NCBI RefSeq assembly: GCF_000495835.1
Contig: NZ_AWGC01000004.1
Location: 1-64,000 of the forward strand
DNA length: 64,000 nucleotides
Direction: 5' to 3'
Source: Asticcacaulis sp. AC402
GTDB lineage: Bacteria > Pseudomonadota > Alphaproteobacteria > Caulobacterales > Caulobacteraceae
Shown here: one piece after another, positions 1 to 7,267 of the stretch
Numbering within the stretch: the stretch's first letter is position 1
Layout: every line of letters begins with the position of its first letter
Translations under genes and position numbers: made by a program
The notes under the pieces: generated by a model
Seen by the model: the letters and a program-made list of their open reading frames with translations, nothing else
Database searches by the model: none
What the model was told of the DNA's origin: nothing

Positions 1-86
1 CCGCCATTTCTGGCAATGACGAATACTTCAGATGCGAAAATTATTCAGCCACTTCAATGCCCTGCGCGTTGTTCACGGACGACTAG

Positions 87-575
87 TTACCCTGCGCCGA
101 ATTCGATGATGCAGTCCAAACCGGACTCCGCCGTCGCCGGGGTGACAATGACGTCGATATTGTCGCTCAGCAGCAGCGACATATCCTGATAAGCCGTCGC
201 CAGTTCGGCTTCGTTTTTCGCCGCCAGGATGGCGTCCATCTTGATGTTGAGATCCAGTGACACCCCTTTGAGGATGCACTTCAGGTCGCTGTCGGTACCG
301 CGCGCCTTCAAATCCAGGTGCGCCTTCATATCATCCTCGGCCAAGGCACGGATATCACGGACAAAGGCGTCGAAGCCCGGACGGGCACGAGCGTCCAGGG
401 ACGGCGCAAAGCCATCCATCTGCGCTTTCAGTTGCGCGGCGCGGGTGACAAGGCCGGCATAGAAGGGCTCACGCGATATCGCGCTGGTCGCGGGCGTTTC
501 CGGCAAGCTGGCGCACGAAACACCTGCGACGGCGCTCATGCCGAGCAGCGCCGCCAGGAATATGGCGTGTTTCAT
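87..575 (-). CDS. Exported hypothetical protein, possible lipoprotein
   Basis: A 162-residue protein whose family I do not recognise. It opens with a clear signal sequence (MKHAIFLAALLGMSAVAG) followed by a cysteine (VSCASLPE). The cysteine could be lipidated, although the residues before it (G-V-S) are a poor lipobox, so ordinary signal peptidase cleavage is also possible. The mature part is mostly helical in character with two further cysteines (near DLKCILK and GLDCIIE) that could form a disulfide. The start was placed at 575 because GGAG lies 7 bases upstream; an upstream in-frame extension to 752 runs through a hairpin and has no export signal at its N-terminus. Function unknown. Confidence 0.75.
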   Translation of the reverse strand: MKHAIFLAALLGMSAVAGVSCASLPETPATSAISREPFYAGLVTRAAQLKAQMDGFAPSLDARARPGFDAFVRDIRALAEDDMKAHLDLKARGTDSDLKCILKGVSLDLNIKMDAILAAKNEAELATAYQDMSLLLSDNIDVIVTPATAESGLDCIIEFGAG

Positions 576-643
576 TGTGCGCTCCTTCACCAGTTCAGAA
601 TGATTCTGAAGAGACGTATCATTCTGCTTGATGTTTTTGGGAC

Positions 644-685
644 GCCTCATGCCCAAAAGTGGCAATTCACTCTTGGGCATGAGGC
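644..685. repeat. Perfect 13-bp inverted repeat
   Basis: GCCTCATGCCCAA (644-656) and TTGGGCATGAGGC (673-685) are perfect inverted copies separated by 16 bases. The hairpin lies in the untranslated region upstream of the exported protein at 87-575. It has no T-run on either strand, so it is not a classical terminator; it may be a leader structure or a protein site. Confidence 0.6.
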
Positions 686-718
686 TTGGGTTGGAACGCA
701 TAGTGCAAATTTCCGGCC

Positions 719-746
719 AAGAAAGCGTTAACAAGAAAGCGTTAAC
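719..746. repeat. 14-bp tandem duplication with two GTTAAC sites
   Basis: AAGAAAGCGTTAAC occurs twice head to tail (719-732 and 733-746). The TTAA halves are 14 bp apart, which does not match the TTAA-N7-TTAA CtrA box. The rest of the gap 576-958 holds the hairpin at 644-685, a copy of the dispersed repeat at 811-928 and nothing else I can recognise. Confidence 0.5.
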
Positions 747-810
747 ACGCACCTGCTCTTCCCCCTGCGACAGGCACAGGGGTGAAAGAGGGGGATGCTG
801 GCCGTCACCA

Positions 811-928
811 GAGCGAAATGGGTTTTGATGGAATCAAAACATCGCTCCAGGTTTCTGTTTTGTCGCGCAATTTTTCCAAAAACGGGAGCGCCCGTGCGAT
901 GGCGTCCTTTTTATCGGATTGCGCTCCA
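811..928 (+). repeat. Dispersed palindromic repeat, copy A
   Basis: Member of the repeat family described in the findings. It has the degenerate palindromic head centred on TTTTGATGGAATCAAAA (822-839), the linker GTTTTGTCGCGCAATTTTTCC, an ACGGGAGCGCCCGTGCG hairpin, and the tail TATCGGATTGCGCTC. It lies between a small membrane protein gene and the exported protein gene, both on the minus strand. Confidence 0.85.
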
Positions 929-958
929 GACGGCCACTGTCTGGCAGAAATCCGGTCG

Positions 959-1132
959 TCAGTACTGGACTTGTGTCCGCTCGGATTGTGTCCGGCACTC
1001 GATGCCGCCACTGCAGCCGCCGTTGTCGAAAGCCATGAATGCCCAGCCGACAGCACCGATCAGAGCCGTCGCACCTAACGCAGCAATCACAAAACGCGAG
1101 ACACTTTCCATTGCATGGGAACGCTTGCTCAT
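959..1132 (-). CDS. Small single-pass membrane protein
   Basis: A 57-residue protein with one hydrophobic segment (VSRFVIAALGATALIGAVGWAF, residues about 9-30) and a short tail holding two cysteines (GGCSGGIEC). The start at 1132 is set by a strong AGGAGG 8 bases upstream; an in-frame extension to 1183 has no comparable site. No family recognised. The strong ribosome site and membrane segment argue that it is real; its role is unknown. Confidence 0.6.
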   Translation of the reverse strand: MSKRSHAMESVSRFVIAALGATALIGAVGWAFMAFDNGGCSGGIECRTQSERTQVQY

Positions 1133-1346
1133 AGTTTTGCCCTCCTTTAAGGGAGCCTCATGTTTACCACCCTTTCGCCACATTTAACAGTGCGTTACCT
1201 GATTTTTTTGACATAGGTGTCAAAATACCGAACTATGATCATTTTCCCCATACAGGCGAACAATTTGCGAATAATCCCGATCATCCCCGGGCGTCGAAAA
1301 GCGGCCTTGCCTTGTCCTTTAAGGCTGCATGGGCTAAGGCGCAGAC

Positions 1347-2819
1347 ATGACAGATCAAGCTCCCCAATCCCGCCCCGAACCCCGCGCGCCGCGCGGATTC
1401 ACCGATAAACGTGCCGGCCAGATTGCGCTCGAACGCCGACTGGTCGAGACCGTCACCAAGGTCTACGAAGACTTTGGTTTCGAAGCCCTGCAGACCCCGG
1501 CTTTTGAATATGCCGATGCGCTCGGCAAGTTCCTGCCCGATTCCGACCGGCCCAATGTCGGCGTCTTCGCACTTCAGGACGATGACGATCAATGGATGGC
1601 ACTGCGCTACGACCTGACCGCGCCCCTGGCCCGATTCGCCGCCCAGAACTGGGACAGCCTGCCCAAGCCGTTCCGCCGCTATGCTTTCGGTCCGGTGTAC
1701 CGCAACGAAAAGCCCGGTCCCGGCCGTCTGCGTGAGTTTATCCAGTGCGATGCCGACACTGTCGGCAGCGACCGGCCGGAAGCCGATGCGGAGATCATTG
1801 CGCTGGCCGTGGCAGGCTTCAAGGCGGCCGGCGTACCGGCTCTTCTGCGCGTCAACAATCGCAAACTGCTCAACGGCCTGCTCACCAGTCTGGGCGTCAC
1901 CCACGCTGGCGAACAAATGGCGGTACTGCGCGCCATTGACAAACTCGATCGCCTGGGGATTGCGGGCGTCGAACTGTTGCTGGGCAAGGGCCGCAAGGAC
2001 GACAGCGGCGACTTCACCAAGGGCGCCGGACTGAACGAAACTGCGATTCGTCCGGTCCTCGACTTCGTTATGGCCGCCGACGGCGGCGCAGCGCGCGCGC
2101 TGGTCTTGCAGCGCCTGGGTAATGTGCTGGCCAATTCGGCGGAAGGACAGGCCGGACTGGAAGACCTGACGCGCATCGATACCGCCCTGACGGCTTTGGG
2201 CGTGTCCGACAGTGCCGCGGTGTTCGAACCGTCGATCGTGCGCGGGTTGGAATACTATACCGGCGCCGTGTTCGAAGCCGAGCTGCTGCTGGAGACGCGT
2301 GACGAAAAAGGCGAACTGGTTCGCTTCGGCAGCGTCGGCGGCGGCGGCCGCTATGACGACCTGGTGGCGCGCTTCACCGGCGAACGCATTCCGGCGACCG
2401 GCTTCTCGTTCGGCGTGTCGCGCCTTGCCGCAGCCCTTCGCCTGGTCGAGGGCGAAAAGGCGACAGCGGCGCGCGGCCCGATCGTCATCATCAACTTTTC
2501 CGAAGCCGACATGGGCGCCTATTTCCAGATGGCCGCGGAGGTCCGCAGGGCTGGCTTGGCGGTGGAGGTTTATCTCGGCCGGTCGGGCATGAAGGCCCAG
2601 ATGAAGTATGCCGACCGGCGCCTGTCGCCAGCGGCCGTAATGATCGGCGAGGACGAACTAAAAAGTGGTACCGTTACCATAAAGGACCTCGATTTAGGTC
2701 GCGATTTATCGTTGCAAATTAGTGACAATAAGGCCTGGCGCGAAGGTCGCCCAGGGCAGGTGACCTTGCCCCGGGCAGACGCTATCAACTATCTGAAAAA
2801 TATCGCAAAAAACGACTGA
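1347..2819 (+). CDS. hisS: Histidyl-tRNA synthetase, divergent alphaproteobacterial type
   Basis: Class II aminoacyl-tRNA synthetase charging tRNA-His with histidine, 490 residues. Motif 2 is at residues 115-127 (GPVYRNEKPGPGR), and the histidine-binding motif RGLEYYTG lies near residue 300, followed by the GGGGRYDDL and GFSFGVSRL motifs and an anticodon-binding domain. In the usual bacterial enzyme the motif 2 loop reads RHERPQKGR, in which the R and Q before the conserved GR contact the extra G-1 of tRNA-His. Here these positions are K122 and G124. This is the known pattern of the Caulobacter/Rhizobium lineage whose tRNA-His lacks G-1. The gene is monocistronic; a hisG partner is not adjacent. 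A catalytically defective HisZ is unlikely because the motifs are complete. Confidence 0.93.
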   Translation: MTDQAPQSRPEPRAPRGFTDKRAGQIALERRLVETVTKVYEDFGFEALQTPAFEYADALGKFLPDSDRPNVGVFALQDDDDQWMALRYDLTAPLARFAAQNWDSLPKPFRRYAFGPVYRNEKPGPGRLREFIQCDADTVGSDRPEADAEIIALAVAGFKAAGVPALLRVNNRKLLNGLLTSLGVTHAGEQMAVLRAIDKLDRLGIAGVELLLGKGRKDDSGDFTKGAGLNETAIRPVLDFVMAADGGAARALVLQRLGNVLANSAEGQAGLEDLTRIDTALTALGVSDSAAVFEPSIVRGLEYYTGAVFEAELLLETRDEKGELVRFGSVGGGGRYDDLVARFTGERIPATGFSFGVSRLAAALRLVEGEKATAARGPIVIINFSEADMGAYFQMAAEVRRAGLAVEVYLGRSGMKAQMKYADRRLSPAAVMIGEDELKSGTVTIKDLDLGRDLSLQISDNKAWREGRPGQVTLPRADAINYLKNIAKND

Positions 2820-2920
2820 CACCGTTGTCAAATCCGGGGCGTTTTTTGACCGATTTGGTTGAGACTGATACAAGCTTGGCCAGGGTCAGAATAATTTTGA
2901 CATAATGTGAGAAATCATTG

Positions 2921-2948
2921 TTGACACGGTAGGGAGAAATCTGGTTAT
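2921..2948 (+). promoter_or_regulatory. Candidate promoter for the small RNA
   Basis: TTGACA (2921-2926) is followed after 16 bases by GGTTAT (2943-2948). Transcription would begin near 2955. A second TTGACA at 2897-2902 lies upstream. The assignment rests on consensus match only. Confidence 0.45.
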
Positions 2949-2954
2949 TGCGGT

Positions 2955-3078
2955 CTCAAGAGAACGGAACTTCTCCCGCAGAGAGAAGTCGGTTCCAGCG
3001 TTTCGGGGAGGAAACGCTCGTTTAAAATAAAACAGAAAGCTCGCCGCGTGGTATCCCCCTCGGCGGGCTTTTTTTTGC
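2955..3078 (+). ncRNA. Candidate structured small RNA ending in an intrinsic terminator
   Basis: About 120 nt between hisS and the M13 peptidase gene with no open reading frame. It contains a long hairpin (ACTTCTC 2969-2975 with GAGAAGT 2983-2989, flanked by GGA/TCC), then GCGTTTC (2998-3004) paired with GAAACGC (3011-3017), leaving a GGGGAG loop, and then a terminator. A purine-rich GGGGAG loop resembles ribosome-binding sequence, and loops of this sort are often seed regions in small RNAs; that role is inferred. It does not match 6S, SRP, tmRNA or RNase P as I know them. It could also be a 5' leader that attenuates the peptidase gene, but the terminator lies 180 bases before that start. Confidence 0.5.
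3036..3078 (+). terminator. Rho-independent terminator
   Basis: AAAGCTCGCCG (3036-3046) pairs with CGGCGGGCTTT (3061-3071) with a single G-T pair, and the stem runs into eight T residues (3069-3076). Confidence 0.85.
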
Positions 3079-3168
3079 GTCGAATTGTGGCGGTTTTGAC
3101 GAGATTGTCAAATCTTAGAGAAAAGTTAAGTTTTTTTGCTAACGCCTCAACGCATTAAGAAAATTTCA

Positions 3169-3194
3169 TGATACAATTGGTCTGATTTGTATCA
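3169..3194. promoter_or_regulatory. Operator-like inverted repeat upstream of the M13 peptidase
   Basis: TGATACAA (3169-3176) and TTGTATCA (3187-3194) form a perfect 8-bp inverted repeat with a 10-bp spacer, 64 bases before the chosen start codon. A third half-site TGATACAA occurs at 2866-2873, beyond the small RNA. This looks like a dimeric regulator site; no regulator can be named from the sequence. Confidence 0.5.
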
Positions 3195-3257
3195 ATGTCG
3201 ACGCCGGCTGTTATCCAGGCGCCGGGGACATGTGCGCCGTTTTGTGAAAGACCTTCC

Positions 3258-5375
3258 ATGCGCATATTTCGTACCCGCCTGCTGACGTCCGCAATCGTGC
3301 TCGGCTTGCCTCTCGTGGCTGCGCCGGCCCTGGCCTATGTTTCGCCCGCGCCTCCGGAAATCTCCCACCGCCTGGTGGCCGATCCGGCGCCCGGCGCGGC
3401 CGAACCGGTCACCTCGATCGAAGCCAAGCGTTACGGCACCTGGGGCTTCGCCATCGACGGCATGGACCCGGCCGTCGAGCCCGGCGACAACTTCTTTGAA
3501 TATGCCAACGGCACCGCCCTCAAGAACATGCAGATTCCAGGCGACCAGCCGGGCTATGGCAGCTTCAACATCCTCTATGACCTGTCAGAAGTGCGCCTGA
3601 ACGCCCTGATCACCGGCCTGGCGGCGCGCACCGACCTGAGCGGCGAAGACCTGAAGATCGCCGACATGTACCGAAGCGTCATGAACAAGGACCTGAAGAA
3701 CCAGCGCGACGTGGCGCCCTTCGCGCCCCAACTGCGGCAGATCTCGAACATAAAGACCAAGGCCGAGATGGCGGCCTATATGGGCTGGACCTCAAAGGGT
3801 TTCGGCTCGTCATTTTTTGACCTGTCGGTCTATGACGATGCCAAGAAGCCCGGCTATTACGCCGTGCAACTGACCCAGGGCGGTCTGGGTCTGCCCGACC
3901 GCGACTACTATCTGTCGGAGACCTATGCCGACAAGAAGGCGGCCTACCAGGCCTATGTCACCGACCTGCTGCGCATGGTGGCCTATCCCAATGCAGCCCA
4001 GGCGGCGGCGGACATCGTCGCCCTGGAAACTGAGATCGCCAAGGTTCACTGGACCAAGATCGAAAGCCGCGACGATACCAAGACCTATAACCCGATGGCG
4101 CTGAAGGACCTGAACACCTACGCACCGGGCTTTGGCTGGGATGGCTTCTTCAAGGCTGCCGGCGCCGCTGGGGCGCAAAAGGTCATTGTCGGCCAGAACA
4201 CCGCCTTCCCCAAGATTGCCAGGATTTATGCCGACACCCCGCTGGAAACCCTGAAGGCATGGGAGACCTTTCGCGCCGCCGACCAGGCCGCTGCCTATCT
4301 GTCGGACCGCTTCTATTCGCGCCGCTTCGATTTCCGTTCCAAGGCGTTGTACGGTGTCCAGGAACAACGACCGTTGTGGAAGCGCGCCATTTCGATCACG
4401 GGCGAACGCATGGGCGAATCGCTGGGCAAGGCCTATGTCGACGACTATTTCCCAGCCGAATCCAAGGCCCAGATGGAGGCCCTGGTCGCCGACCTGCTGG
4501 CCGCCATGAAGATCCGTATCGAGAATCTGCCGTGGATGAGTGCCCCCACCAAGGCCAAGGCGCTGGAAAAGCTGGCCACCTTCGGCGTCAAGATCGGTTA
4601 TCCTGACGCGTGGCGGTCGTATGAGGCGCTGGTAGTCAAGCCAGACGACCTGTACGGAAATATCGAACGCTCGTCAGTGTTCGAATGGGACTATCAAATC
4701 GCCCGGATCGACCAGCCAATCGACCCAGGCGTGTGGGAAATGTTCCCCCAGGACGTCAACGCCTATTATTCACCGACCAAGAACGAAATCGTCTTCCCGG
4801 CGGCCATCCTGCAGCCGCCCTTCTTCGATGCGAAAGCCGACCCGGCGGTCAATTACGGCGCCATCGGCGGCGTCATCGGCCATGAAATCGTCCACGGCTT
4901 TGACGATCAGGGACGCAACTATGACGCCAATGGCGTGTTGACCGACTGGTGGACCGCCGAGGATTCGGCCAAGTTCGACGCTGAGGCCAAGAAGCTGGGC
5001 GCCCAGTACGACGCTTTTGAACCGTTGCCGGGTATCCATATCCAGGGCGGTCTGACCATGGGCGAGAACATCGCCGACCTGGGCGGTATCCTGCTGGGCC
5101 TCGACGCCTACAGAATCTCACTTAAGGGCCAGCCGTCGCCGGTCCTCGACGGATTTACCGGCGAACAGCGCGTCTTCTTAGGGTTCGCCCAGGTGTGGCA
5201 GACCAAGTATCAGCCCGACTTCATCAAGTTCGTGGTGGCTTCCGACCCGCACTCGCCGGACAATTTCCGCGCCATCGGTCCGGTACGCAATGTCGACGCC
5301 TGGTACACCCTGTTCAATGTCAAGGAAAGCGACACCTACTACCTCAAGCCCGAGGATCGCGTGAAGATCTGGTAG
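3258..5375 (+). CDS. M13 family zinc metallopeptidase (neprilysin/PepO type), exported
   Basis: A 705-residue periplasmic or surface endopeptidase. The start at 3258 begins a clean signal peptide (MRIFRTRLLTSAIVLGLPLV, cleavage after APALA); the longer reading frame from 3195 would bury it. The zinc site is HEIVH (H542, E543, H546) with the third ligand in GENIADLGG (E603), and the substrate-backbone motif NAYYSPTKNEIVFPAAIL precedes it, as is standard for M13. The C-terminus ends DRVKIW, close to the family's CxxW-type ending but lacking the cysteine seen in mammalian members. A paralogue of nearly equal length sits 1.9 kb downstream on the opposite strand. M13 enzymes cleave short oligopeptides; the actual substrate is unknown. 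Confidence 0.93.
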   Translation: MRIFRTRLLTSAIVLGLPLVAAPALAYVSPAPPEISHRLVADPAPGAAEPVTSIEAKRYGTWGFAIDGMDPAVEPGDNFFEYANGTALKNMQIPGDQPGYGSFNILYDLSEVRLNALITGLAARTDLSGEDLKIADMYRSVMNKDLKNQRDVAPFAPQLRQISNIKTKAEMAAYMGWTSKGFGSSFFDLSVYDDAKKPGYYAVQLTQGGLGLPDRDYYLSETYADKKAAYQAYVTDLLRMVAYPNAAQAAADIVALETEIAKVHWTKIESRDDTKTYNPMALKDLNTYAPGFGWDGFFKAAGAAGAQKVIVGQNTAFPKIARIYADTPLETLKAWETFRAADQAAAYLSDRFYSRRFDFRSKALYGVQEQRPLWKRAISITGERMGESLGKAYVDDYFPAESKAQMEALVADLLAAMKIRIENLPWMSAPTKAKALEKLATFGVKIGYPDAWRSYEALVVKPDDLYGNIERSSVFEWDYQIARIDQPIDPGVWEMFPQDVNAYYSPTKNEIVFPAAILQPPFFDAKADPAVNYGAIGGVIGHEIVHGFDDQGRNYDANGVLTDWWTAEDSAKFDAEAKKLGAQYDAFEPLPGIHIQGGLTMGENIADLGGILLGLDAYRISLKGQPSPVLDGFTGEQRVFLGFAQVWQTKYQPDFIKFVVASDPHSPDNFRAIGPVRNVDAWYTLFNVKESDTYYLKPEDRVKIW

Positions 5376-5441
5376 GGGCTGCTTTGTCAACAGACCGTCC
5401 CGCCTAAGGACGGTGGCGCCCGGAGAGCCTGTTGAGGACGT

Positions 5442-5669
5442 GTGAAACGGTATCTGACCGTGGTCAGCCTGGTCGCCACCTTTGGCGGCCTGGCCGTGAC
5501 TTTTGTGGTGTTTGCCATATTCTGCTGGCTGGCCAGCCGGAAGGATGGCCTTGAGCTGTTGCTGGACTCAGCCTGGGGCGCCGGCTTGCTGGTGGCCTTC
5601 GTGGTGAGCGTCGTCGCCGGAATTGCCGGCGTAGCGGGCCTTTTGATGGCGCAGCAAAAGTCCGGGTAG
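5442..5669 (+). CDS. Small two-helix membrane protein
   Basis: A 75-residue protein starting at GTG with GAGGA 4 bases upstream. It has two strong hydrophobic segments (about residues 4-30 and 46-70) separated by a short charged loop (ASRKDGLELLLDSAWG). It follows the M13 peptidase by 66 bases and may be co-transcribed. No family recognised. Confidence 0.6.
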   Translation: MKRYLTVVSLVATFGGLAVTFVVFAIFCWLASRKDGLELLLDSAWGAGLLVAFVVSVVAGIAGVAGLLMAQQKSG

Positions 5670-5732
5670 GGATACCGTTCGCTTTCCGGGTAATCTTGAA
5701 CCCGCCGCGAAGCGGTTATTTAGCAAACGGAG

Positions 5733-5809
5733 TCCACAGATTGCACAGATTAGAAATTTTTGTAAGAAATTCGTACAATCGAATCTGTGCAATCTGTGTA
5801 ATCTGTGGA
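5733..5809. repeat. Inverted array of CACAGATT units
   Basis: TCCACAGATTGCACAGATTA (5733-5752) is mirrored by three AATCTGTG-type units ending in GTGGA (5782-5809). The unit repeats every 9 to 10 bases. The region 5670-5892 holds no gene; the array could form a long hairpin between the convergent genes on either side. Related CACAGATT strings are scattered in many bacterial genomes; their function is unclear. Confidence 0.6.
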
Positions 5810-5892
5810 CCGACTTACTTGGAAAACATTCCGCTACACGGCGGGTTCCTGATGGGTGGGGAATCCGTGTCCGTCCGGGTTAAAATTCCGGC

Positions 5893-6096
5893 TTAAACCG
5901 GATCCATATACCGGCGGATGCGACCGGCATCCGACGCGCCATCGGTCGGCTTGTAGTTCAGCAAATTGGCCAGATCGGCCGTCAGCTTGTCGGCATTTTC
6001 TTTCAGCTTCGGGTTGGTCTCAATACCGTGAGCCATGGCCTGATAGGACGCAACGCAGGCCAGCACGGACACAACGATCAGAATCAAGCGCTTCAT
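5893..6096 (-). CDS. Small exported protein
   Basis: A 67-residue protein with a signal peptide (MKRLILIVVSVLACVASYQAMA, cleavage after AMA) and a 45-residue charged mature part rich in Lys, Asn and Asp. AGGAGG lies 7 bases before the start, which supports it as a real gene. No family recognised. Confidence 0.65.
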   Translation of the reverse strand: MKRLILIVVSVLACVASYQAMAHGIETNPKLKENADKLTADLANLLNYKPTDGASDAGRIRRYMDPV

Positions 6097-6236
6097 GGTT
6101 CCGCCTCCTGCGGAAATGTGTTGAAGGCAGGAGAGGTGAAGGTTACGTGGCCGCCCTCACCTCTCCCTGGGTAATCCCCCCAAAGCTCCCCCCGGGGTGT
6201 GAACAAATCGCTTCATCACCGGGGCTTTTGGTGATA

Positions 6237-6305
6237 TGAACGTCGTTCACGATCCTCTTGTAGCATATTTTGAACCGCGTTCAATATAAAAATGAACGTC
6301 GTTCA
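6237..6305. promoter_or_regulatory. Three palindromic operators before a TetR gene
   Basis: TGAACGTCGTTCA at 6237-6249, TGAACCGCGTTCA at 6271-6283 and TGAACGTCGTTCA at 6293-6305 share the pattern TGAAC-N3-GTTCA. They surround a likely -10 region (CATATTT, 6264-6270). The spacing and closeness to the TetR start point to autoregulation by the adjacent gene; that is inference from the usual behaviour of the family. Confidence 0.7.
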
Positions 6306-6330
6306 TAACATTTCCCAGAAGAGCCGAACC

Positions 6331-6969
6331 ATGGCCCCAAAACCCGTCGCGAAAACCGCCACACCCACGACTGTAACCCCCACCACCCTGTCCAAGCGCC
6401 AGGCGCAACTGGAAGCGCTAATGGCCGCTGCCGAAAAGCGCATCTGCGATTCCGGCCTGCAGAGCCTGAAGGCGCGCGACCTGGCGGCCGATATCGGCAT
6501 TGCCCTGGGCGGTCTCTATAATATCGTCGCCGATATGGACGCCCTGCTGCTGCTGGTGTCGTCGAAGACCCTGAGACGCCTGGGCGAGGCGGCGACCGAG
6601 CGCACCGGCCACCTGCCGAATGCGACGCGCGAAGAGGCCATCGAACGCCTGGTGGCGGTCGCGCACACCTATCTTGATTTCGCCCGCAACAACCTGCCGT
6701 TATGGCGGATGATCTTCGAACTGCGGCTGGATTCGCCCTTGCCGGAGTGGGCGGCTCAGGACCAGCTACGGCTGTTCCGCCATATTGCCGAACCTTTGAG
6801 TGTGATCATGCCAGACCTCGACGGGCGCGCGCTGGTAATCCGGGCGCGGACCCTGTTCGCGGCGGTGCATGGGATTATCTCGATCGGTCTGGAAGAGCGG
6901 CTCATTGCCGTGCCGGTACAAAAACTAAGCGACGAAATCGCCTGGCTGACCCGGGCGGCGTGCCGGTGA
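6331..6969 (+). CDS. TetR/AcrR family transcriptional regulator
   Basis: A 212-residue regulator. The N-terminal helix-turn-helix reads SLKARDLAADIGIALGGLYN (near residues 45-64), followed by VADMDALLLLV, the usual start of the TetR ligand domain. The ligand domain is all-helical (LVAVAHTYLDFARNNLPLWR and beyond). An ATG at 6292 is in frame but lies inside the third operator palindrome, so the start was set at 6331, where AGAAGAG lies 7 bases upstream. The stop overlaps the next gene by GTGA. The ligand cannot be predicted; the Pro/Thr-rich N-terminal tail is unusual but not unprecedented. Confidence 0.85.
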   Translation: MAPKPVAKTATPTTVTPTTLSKRQAQLEALMAAAEKRICDSGLQSLKARDLAADIGIALGGLYNIVADMDALLLLVSSKTLRRLGEAATERTGHLPNATREEAIERLVAVAHTYLDFARNNLPLWRMIFELRLDSPLPEWAAQDQLRLFRHIAEPLSVIMPDLDGRALVIRARTLFAAVHGIISIGLEERLIAVPVQKLSDEIAWLTRAACR

Positions 6970-7196
6970 AACCGACGACGCTGCCGGCCTGGATGATACT
7001 GTGGTGCCTTGCCGCGATGCTGATGGCCTTCGCTGTGATGATGGCCGTTTCAGAGGGACACGTGATGTGGCTCGGCATGGGCACCTATATTGCTTTTGCC
7101 GTCTGCCAGATGGTCCTGTTGGGCGCGCCGGTGTTGGTGCTGGCTGGCGCCGTCTGGTGGACAATAGGTCTGCTCAGGCAACGCGGACGGCATTAA
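6966..7196 (+). CDS. Small membrane protein co-transcribed with the TetR regulator
   Basis: A 76-residue protein starting at GTG and overlapping the TetR stop codon as GTGA, so translation is probably coupled. Two hydrophobic segments are visible (AWMILWCLAAMLMAFAVMMAV and ICQMVLLGAPVLVLAGAVWW-like, residues about 9-29 and 45-68), with a basic C-terminus (RQRGRH). Because of the coupling it is the most obvious target or partner of the regulator, but its function is not recognised. Confidence 0.6.
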   Translation: MKPTTLPAWMILWCLAAMLMAFAVMMAVSEGHVMWLGMGTYIAFAVCQMVLLGAPVLVLAGAVWWTIGLLRQRGRH

Positions 7197-7267
7197 TAAA
7201 CCGGCCGATGCGGGGTTCCGCAGCGACCGGCGCTGTCAGGTTTCCGGGTGCAGGGTCCGTGACCCTG

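Noticed and set aside
719..746. CtrA binding box
   Set aside because: The TTAA halves are 14 bp apart, not in the TTAA-N7-TTAA arrangement.
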